Positions 59,086 to 64,000 of a stretch of 64,000 nucleotides of DNA are shown here, one piece after another; within the stretch, counting starts at the first letter, position 1; the number at the start of each line of letters is the position of its first letter. Source of the DNA: Embleya scabrispora. GTDB lineage: Bacteria > Actinomycetota > Actinomycetes > Streptomycetales > Streptomycetaceae. The position numbers and the translations under genes were made by a program. Below the pieces are notes generated by a model. That model did no database searches. It was not told where the DNA came from and saw nothing but the letters and a program-made list of their open reading frames with translations. The stretch is from assembly GCF_002024165.1 (NCBI RefSeq), contig NZ_MWQN01000001.1:5642001-5706000 (forward strand), read 5' to 3'.

Positions 59086-60527
59086 GGTTGCTCCCCGGCG
59101 GCCGGGATCGGGATGTCGGCGGTGAGGCCGAGCAGCGGCAGAGCCTCGGCGAGCGGTGCCGTCATGAGGGCGTCCCAGTGCGCTCCGATCCGCTCCCGCG
59201 CGCCCGGATCGGCGAGCAGTCGCCGGGCGTAGGTCACCTCGGCCTGCCCGTAGCCGCGACCGAGCGGGTTCGAGCGGCCCACCGTCCAGCCGGGAATCAG
59301 GTCCATCCGCACCGGCCTGGGGTCGATGGGATATCCGGCCCGGCCGAGCAACCACAGCGCGATTACCGTGCGCGCCTGTCCCCGGGCGTCGCAGCCCTCG
59401 GTGCCGAGACCGGTCGCCTCGGCGGCGAATCCGCCCGCGAGCATCGTCCGGTAGGCGGGGGAGCGGACCCAGACCAGGCCGGTCCGTACCGAGTGCGGCG
59501 GCCAGTCGACGAACCACGACCACGTTCCGGTCACCTGGCGCACCACCGGCAGCCGATCGCGCGCAGCGGCGGGCAGGCCGGCGGCGACTGGGCCGACCGC
59601 GTGCGCCCACAGCGGGATCCACGCCGTGTAGTCGCGGAACGCGCAATAGGTGACCCCGTCGCGGACCTCGCAGCGTTGGGCGTCGGGGCCGAACCAGTGC
59701 GCCCTGACCCGATGGTCGACGGCCGTCACACCGGGTCGGGGGCCGCGGCCGGGCGGAATCGTGGACGGATCCTCGGCGCGCGCCGTGGCCACCGCGCCGG
59801 CGGTCACCGCGACCGCGAGGGCGACGCCGAACACCGCCGACCGCCCCGGCCGCCTTCCGTGCCGGAGCAGGGCCAACGCACCGCACGCCACCGCCGCCGC
59901 GACCAGGTACAACAGGTGCAGCGCACTGGGCCGACTCGGCCAGTCGGGTCGTTGGCGCAGTACGATCGGCAGGAACCAGGCGCCGAATCCGCCGAAGCCC
60001 AGCTCGGGCCGATTGCGGTTGAGCAGCGTCGCCAGGGCGATCACGACCACCACGATCGGCGCGGCGATCACCGACGGCAGCCATCGGGCCAACACCACGC
60101 CCAGGACGGCGGCCAACGCCGTCGCCGCGACCAGCGCGAGCGGTTCGAACGGGTCGAGCCGCCCGGCGACGTTGCCCTGCGCGTGGCGCACGACCAGGTA
60201 CACCCCGCACGCCGCCGCCGCGAGCAGAGCCCCGACCACCATCCCCGCCAGCGCCACCGCGCGGCTACGGGCCTCGGGCCGGCAGGGCAGCGCGTCGAAC
60301 GCCTCGGTGGTCCCGTGGCGTCGGTCGCGCGCGGCGGCCGTGTTGGTCGCGAACAACACGCAGGCCGCGATCAGCAGCCCGTACCCGGCCAGTTGCACCG
60401 ACTCCACGGTCAGGTCCGGTGCCCGATCGTGCACGTCGTTCAGCTGGAGGGCCGGCGCCGCGATCGCCGACAACCACGGCAGCGGGTGGGCCGCGAGTCG
60501 GCGAACCTCCAGCCGAAACAGCGTCAT
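59076..60527 (-). CDS. ABC-transporter-associated membrane protein
   Basis: A 483-residue protein. The first ~250 residues contain six or seven membrane segments in the style of ABC-2 permeases (MTLFRLEVRRLAAHPLPWLSAI, LAGYGLLIAACVLFATNTAA, AVALAGMVVGALLAAAACGVYLVV, LVAATALAAVLGVVLARWLPSVI, APIVVVVIALATLL). The C-terminal half is soluble, with several Cys and Trp (DAQRCEVRDGVTYCAFRDYTAWIPLWAHAV), and may face outside. The ATG overlaps the ATPase stop by 4 bp, which makes it the likely transmembrane partner of that ATPase. Substrate unknown. Confidence 0.8.
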   Translation of the reverse strand: MTLFRLEVRRLAAHPLPWLSAIAAPALQLNDVHDRAPDLTVESVQLAGYGLLIAACVLFATNTAAARDRRHGTTEAFDALPCRPEARSRAVALAGMVVGALLAAAACGVYLVVRHAQGNVAGRLDPFEPLALVAATALAAVLGVVLARWLPSVIAAPIVVVVIALATLLNRNRPELGFGGFGAWFLPIVLRQRPDWPSRPSALHLLYLVAAAVACGALALLRHGRRPGRSAVFGVALAVAVTAGAVATARAEDPSTIPPGRGPRPGVTAVDHRVRAHWFGPDAQRCEVRDGVTYCAFRDYTAWIPLWAHAVGPVAAGLPAAARDRLPVVRQVTGTWSWFVDWPPHSVRTGLVWVRSPAYRTMLAGGFAAEATGLGTEGCDARGQARTVIALWLLGRAGYPIDPRPVRMDLIPGWTVGRSNPLGRGYGQAEVTYARRLLADPGARERIGAHWDALMTAPLAEALPLLGLTADIPIPAAGEQPCA

Positions 60528-61390
60528 CGGATGACCGCCGGGTCGACCGCGTCCAGGCACAGCAGGTAGCCGTCCTCCACCGTCGGCTCATCGGGCACCC
60601 CACCCGGCGGCGGATCGCCCAGCACCCGGTAACTCCCGTCCGCCGCTCGCCAGTAGCGCCCCTTTGCCGGCCGCCCCCCGGTGCGCCAGACCCGATCCGC
60701 CGCACTTGCCGCGAGTGTGGCCGGGGTGCCCGTGAACGCCACGCGGCCGGCGGCCAACACGATCACCCGCTCGCACAGCGCGGCGACGTCCTCGGTCTGA
60801 TGCGTGGACAACACCACGGTCAGCCGCTCGCCGAGCCGGGAGACAAGCGAGCGAAACCGCATGCGCTGGTCCGGGTCGAGGCCGACCGTCGGCTCGTCGA
60901 GGACCACCAACTCGGGTGCGCCGAGCAATGCCTGGGCCAGGGCGAGGCGCTGCTTCATGCCACCGGAGAGCCTGCGCACCTTCGTGTCGGCCCGATCGCC
61001 CAGGTCCACTTCGTCGAGTACCCGACGGACCTCGCGGTGCCGTTCCCGACGATTGGTCAGGTCCTTGAGCACGGCGACGTAGTCGACCAGGTCGAACGCG
61101 GTGAAATGCGGGTAGAAGCCGGGTGATTGCGGCAAGTAGCCCAGTCGACGCCGGAGTTCGGTGCGCTCGTCGGCGACGGCCGGGTTCAGGCCGAGCGCCT
61201 CGATCCAGCCGTCGTCCGGGGCGAGCGTGGTGGCCAGGCAGCGGATCAGCGTGGTCTTGCCCGCGCCGTTGGGCCCGAGCAGTCCGGTCACCCCGACGCC
61301 CAGGCTCAGGTCGAGCCCGTCCAGCACCGCTCGGGATCCGTATCGTTTGCGCAGCGCGCTCACGCGCACGGTCGTGGCCGTAGTGGTCAT
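60524..61390 (-). CDS. ABC transporter ATP-binding protein
   Basis: A 288-residue ATPase: Walker A GLLGPNGAGKTTLIRCL, Q-loop GYLPQSPGFYPHFTAFD, signature RRLSGGMKQRLALAQALLG, Walker B LVVLDEPTVGLDPDQRMRF and switch VLSTHQTEDVAAL. It belongs to the CcmA/DrrA-like group that powers export or membrane-lipid/antibiotic resistance systems. The C-terminal ~60 residues are an added tail. It overlaps both neighbours by 4 bp, placing it in one transcript with the zinc-finger and membrane-protein genes. Confidence 0.92.
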   Translation of the reverse strand: MTTTATTVRVSALRKRYGSRAVLDGLDLSLGVGVTGLLGPNGAGKTTLIRCLATTLAPDDGWIEALGLNPAVADERTELRRRLGYLPQSPGFYPHFTAFDLVDYVAVLKDLTNRRERHREVRRVLDEVDLGDRADTKVRRLSGGMKQRLALAQALLGAPELVVLDEPTVGLDPDQRMRFRSLVSRLGERLTVVLSTHQTEDVAALCERVIVLAAGRVAFTGTPATLAASAADRVWRTGGRPAKGRYWRAADGSYRVLGDPPPGGVPDEPTVEDGYLLCLDAVDPAVIR

Positions 61391-62223
61391 CGCATGCTCC
61401 GAAAGCGCGGTGTGGCGGACGGGGAGCCGGGATCGAACCGGCGGCGGCGGGCGTACACGACGAGCGCCAACAGCGGCACCGCGCAGGCCCACCCGGCCTG
61501 GGCGCCGGGGGCGAACAGCAGGTATCGATCGACCCGTTGGGTGCCGAGCACCACCACGACCCAGCCGAGAGTCAGGCCGCCCGCCGCGAGCGGCAGCGGC
61601 AGGCGGGTGCCGATCGCGAGGCAGGCCAGGGTCAGGGCGAGTGCGGGCAGCAGCCATGCGGCGCCCAGGCCGGCGGGTCCCGGCAGGAAGGGCGCGGCGA
61701 GGCCGGTGAGCGCGGCGGCGGTGACCAGGACGGCACCCCCGCGCAGAAGCAGCAGGCGGGATCCGGCGAGCGGGGTGGCCGCCTGCACCTCGTATGCCCG
61801 GTCCACGCCCGGGCCGTAGGCCAGCGCCACCCCGGCGAGCGGCAACACCGGCGCACCGACCAGGAATGCGAGCAGGACCCCCGGGGTGTCGCCGGCCAGG
61901 TGCGCGGCGGCGGTGCCGAAGGCCAGTACCGCGATCACCGCGAGCAGCCAGGCCCGGCTGAGCGCGGGCGTCGCGGTCAACAGGCGTGCCACGTGCGGGC
62001 GTACGCCGAGGCGGGCCAACGCCCGTTCCGGCCACGGGGGTCGGTCGATCGCGGCGTCGATGCCGGCCCAGGAGTGGGCCAGCCAGTCCGGGTCGACCGG
62101 GACGTCTGCGCGACAACTCGGGCAGGCGGCCAGGTGTGCCTCGATCGACATCACGTGCGGAACGGGCAGCCCACCGGTCAGGTAGCGGGCGAGCAGCGGT
62201 TCGGGGATGTGCCAGGTGCTCAT
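61387..62223 (-). CDS. Zinc-finger (zf-HC2) membrane protein, putative anti-sigma factor
   Basis: A 278-residue protein. The N-terminus has the anti-sigma zinc motif HLAACPSC (His-X3-Cys-X2-Cys) in a cytoplasmic domain. Six hydrophobic segments follow (LLAVIAVLAFGTAAAHLA, VLLAFLVGAPVLPLAGVALAYG, AVLVTAAALTGLAAPFL, WLLPALALTLACLAIG, LAAGGLTLGWVVVVLG, CAVPLLALVVYA). The sigma-factor gene overlaps it by 4 bp upstream, the standard sigma/anti-sigma order. The unusually large membrane part may serve as the sensor or as a transporter component. Confidence 0.82.
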   Translation of the reverse strand: MSTWHIPEPLLARYLTGGLPVPHVMSIEAHLAACPSCRADVPVDPDWLAHSWAGIDAAIDRPPWPERALARLGVRPHVARLLTATPALSRAWLLAVIAVLAFGTAAAHLAGDTPGVLLAFLVGAPVLPLAGVALAYGPGVDRAYEVQAATPLAGSRLLLLRGGAVLVTAAALTGLAAPFLPGPAGLGAAWLLPALALTLACLAIGTRLPLPLAAGGLTLGWVVVVLGTQRVDRYLLFAPGAQAGWACAVPLLALVVYARRRRFDPGSPSATPRFRSMR

Positions 62224-62789
62224 GTCAGCAACTCCCTCAGCCGGGCCCGGGCGCGCATCGCCCTGGTCTTGACGGTGCCCTGGGGGATCCCGAGGAGCCG
62301 GGCGGCCTCGCCGGTGCTGAGTCCGTCCAGCACGGTGGCCTCGATCACCGCGCGCAACTCGGGGGAGAGCCGGGCGATCGCGTCGCCGACGTCGGTGTGT
62401 TCGACGCCGAGCAGGACCAGGTCCTCGGCGGAGGCGGTGGTGGCGTGGTCGGCGTGGAGTTCGATCGCGGGTATGCGCCGGACCCGCAGCAGGGAGACGA
62501 GCCGACGGATGCCGATGGTCCAGATCCAGGCGGCCGGTTCGCCGCCTGCCGGATCGAAGCGCCCCGCTCCGCGCCACACCGCGACGAAGGTGTCCTGGAT
62601 CGCGTCGTCGACGAGGTCGGCGTCGGCACAGCGCCGGGCCAGTCGGGCGCGCAGCCAGGGGGCGTGGCGGGTGTGCAGGATGCGCAGCGCCTCCTGGCGG
62701 CCGGCGGCGACGGCGGCAAGCAGGTCGGTGTCGGTGGAATCCTCGGTGATGGGCGGCGGGTCGGGGCGGTTTGCGAAAAACAGGCGCAC
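62220..62789 (-). CDS. ECF-type RNA polymerase sigma factor
   Basis: A 189-residue sigma-70-family protein. Region 2 reads LLAAVAAGRQEALRILHTRHAPWLRARLARRCADADLVDDAIQDTFVAVWRGAGRFDPAGGEPAAWIWTIGIRRL. Region 4 reads IARLSPELRAVIEATVLDGLSTGEAARLLGIPQGTVKTRAMRARARLREL. It heads a five-gene operon with its probable anti-sigma factor, an ABC ATPase and two membrane proteins, suggesting it controls that ABC system in response to an envelope or drug signal. GTG 62789 lacks a strong ribosome site. Confidence 0.92.
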   Translation of the reverse strand: MRLFFANRPDPPPITEDSTDTDLLAAVAAGRQEALRILHTRHAPWLRARLARRCADADLVDDAIQDTFVAVWRGAGRFDPAGGEPAAWIWTIGIRRLVSLLRVRRIPAIELHADHATTASAEDLVLLGVEHTDVGDAIARLSPELRAVIEATVLDGLSTGEAARLLGIPQGTVKTRAMRARARLRELLT

Positions 62790-62870
62790 ACCCTGGACTA
62801 TCGCCGTTGGCCGCGCCGCGGTTCACGCGTTGGGCGCGGCTCGGGACCGGGAGTCGTGCGAGGGGCAGGG

Positions 62871-64000
62871 TCACGCCGCGTGGTGGATGGGCCCCGTGGC
62901 GGTGCGTAGGGGGCGGGCCGTGGCGCCGGTGCGGGTGGCCACCACCTCGGCGAAGACGGACAGGGCCGTCTCGTCGGGGGTGCGGGCGCCGAGGTCCAGG
63001 CCGATGGGGGAGTGCAGCGCGGCCAACTCCTGCTCGGTGAGCCCGATGTCGCGCAGCCGGGTCAGGCGCGCCTCGTGGGTGCGGCGCGAGCCCATGGCGC
63101 CGACGTAGGCCAGGTCCAGGCGCAGCGCCAGGTCCAGGAGGGGGACGTCGAACTTCGGGTCGTGGGTCAGGACGGTGATCACCGTGCGGGCGTCGAGGGT
63201 GTCCGCGACCGAGGCCAAGTGGCGGTGCGGCCAGTCCACGATCACCTCGTCCGCGTCGGGGAACCGCCGCCGCGTGGCGAACACCTCCCTCGCGTCGCAC
63301 ACCGTCACCCGGTAGCCGAGCAGGTTGCCCATCCGGGTCACCGCCGCCGCGAAGTCGATCGCGCCGTAGACGAGCAGGCGCGGGGGCGGGGTGCGGGTCT
63401 CCACGAAGACGGTGATGTCGTCGGGGGCCGACTCCGGGCACGGGCGGCCGTCCGGGCGCAGCGTGACCAGGCCGGTGCGGCCCGGGCCGAGCATGGCCCG
63501 GGCCTGCGCCACCACGGATGCGTCCAGCGCGGGATCGGCGCCGAACGTGCCGGTCACCGCCGACTCCGGGGCGCCGGAGCCGCCGCCTGCTCCGCGCGCC
63601 GCGTCCACGACCGTGATCGCCCGCCCCACCAGCGCCGCCGGACCCGCCACGACGCGGGCCGCGGCCACGGGGATGTCCCGTTCGGCCGCGGCCAGGGCCG
63701 CCTCCACCGTCGCGTCGCCGGCGCGTTGCACGAAGACGTCGATTACTCCGCCGCAGGTCAGCCCTACCGCGAAGGCGTCCTCGTCGCTGTAGCCGAAGCG
63801 TTGGAGCACCGGGGTGCCGCTCGCCAGCGCCTCGCGGCACAACTCGTACACCGCAGCCTCCACACACCCGCCGGAGACGCTGCCGACGACCGTGCCGTCG
63901 GCGCCCACGGCGAGCGCCGCGCCCGGGGGCGGGGGGCGCTCCCGTCGACGCCGACGACGGTGGCCAGGGCGTATGGCGTTCCCGCCCGGCGCCATGCCGC
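62871..64000 (-). pseudogene. xdhC: XdhC-family molybdenum-cofactor protein, apparent frameshift and cut by window edge
   Basis: The readable part is a two-domain XdhC protein: GAALAVGADGTVVGSVSGGCVEAAVYELCREAL with the conserved Cys, then a Rossmann C-terminal domain (RLLVYGAIDFAAAVTRMGNLLGYRVTVCDAREVFA, VIVDWPHRHL, VITVLTHDPKFDVPLL, LAYVGAMGSRRTHEARL). XdhC inserts or sulfurates molybdenum cofactor for xanthine dehydrogenase. Upstream of the GG(C)CCCCG tract the in-frame reading turns into poly-Arg, whereas the neighbouring frame reads PYALATVVGVDGSAPRPR, the expected N-terminus. One base appears lost in the five-G run 63925-63929 (plus strand). The true start lies beyond the window. Confidence 0.85.

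Overview
The window is very GC-rich and has the dense layout, frequent GTG starts, 1-4 bp stop/start overlaps and strong AGGAGG-type ribosome sites of a streptomycete-type actinomycete. A lone MsiK-type sugar ATPase, a tyrosine/proline-rich DUF6643-like protein, a CsbD protein and a family 2B encapsulin point the same way (Streptomyces, Embleya or a close relative). The sequence alone does not settle the genus.

Left part (1-19.5 kb). This holds ordinary housekeeping-type genes: an F420-dependent oxidoreductase cut by the window edge, an aldo/keto reductase, a RecD-like helix-hairpin-helix protein with a degenerate ATPase, msiK, a MOSC protein and a DUF6643-like protein. Gene-poor stretches follow, dominated by unusual repeats. 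About 207-bp units run as four direct copies, then a roughly 280-bp central element, then two inverted copies (10.4-12.1 kb). A second, shorter version of the same arrangement lies at 18.0-18.65 kb. Around them are a 148-bp repeat, a lower-GC patch with a possible gene remnant, an ADP-ribosylglycohydrolase homologue with altered metal motifs, a decayed IS256-type transposase, a NUDIX hydrolase and a divergent cupin/MarR pair.

Middle part (19.5-41.2 kb). An MMPL exporter is coupled to a two-component system. Next come an amino-acid-type binding lipoprotein, a TetR/FAD-monooxygenase pair with a four-site operator array, a PLP trans-sulfuration enzyme with a divergent Lrp regulator, an LtrA protein and an alpha-hydroxy-acid oxidase. 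A compact five-gene 4-hydroxyproline catabolic operon has a GntR regulator alongside. A glycerophosphodiesterase, a small basic protein, a short-chain dehydrogenase and a TetR protein with two DNA-binding domains complete this part.

Right part (41.2-58.3 kb). This is a nearly complete purine-to-central-metabolism island: 8-oxoguanine deaminase, urate oxidase, HIU hydrolase and OHCU decarboxylase; allantoinase and allantoicase; then glyoxylate use by malate synthase or by glyoxylate carboligase, hydroxypyruvate isomerase, tartronate-semialdehyde reductase and glycerate kinase. An IclR (AllR-like) regulator and a small HTH protein are present. A shared palindrome, TTCAACA-N3-TGTTGAA, lies upstream of three of the transcription units. 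The glycerate kinase and the XdhC-like gene at the right edge each carry an apparent one-base loss in a five-base G/C run, which may be sequencing error.

The island is followed by a family 2B encapsulin shell gene with no recognisable cargo neighbour, a CsbD gene, and a five-gene operon of sigma factor, zinc-finger membrane protein, ABC ATPase and two membrane proteins.
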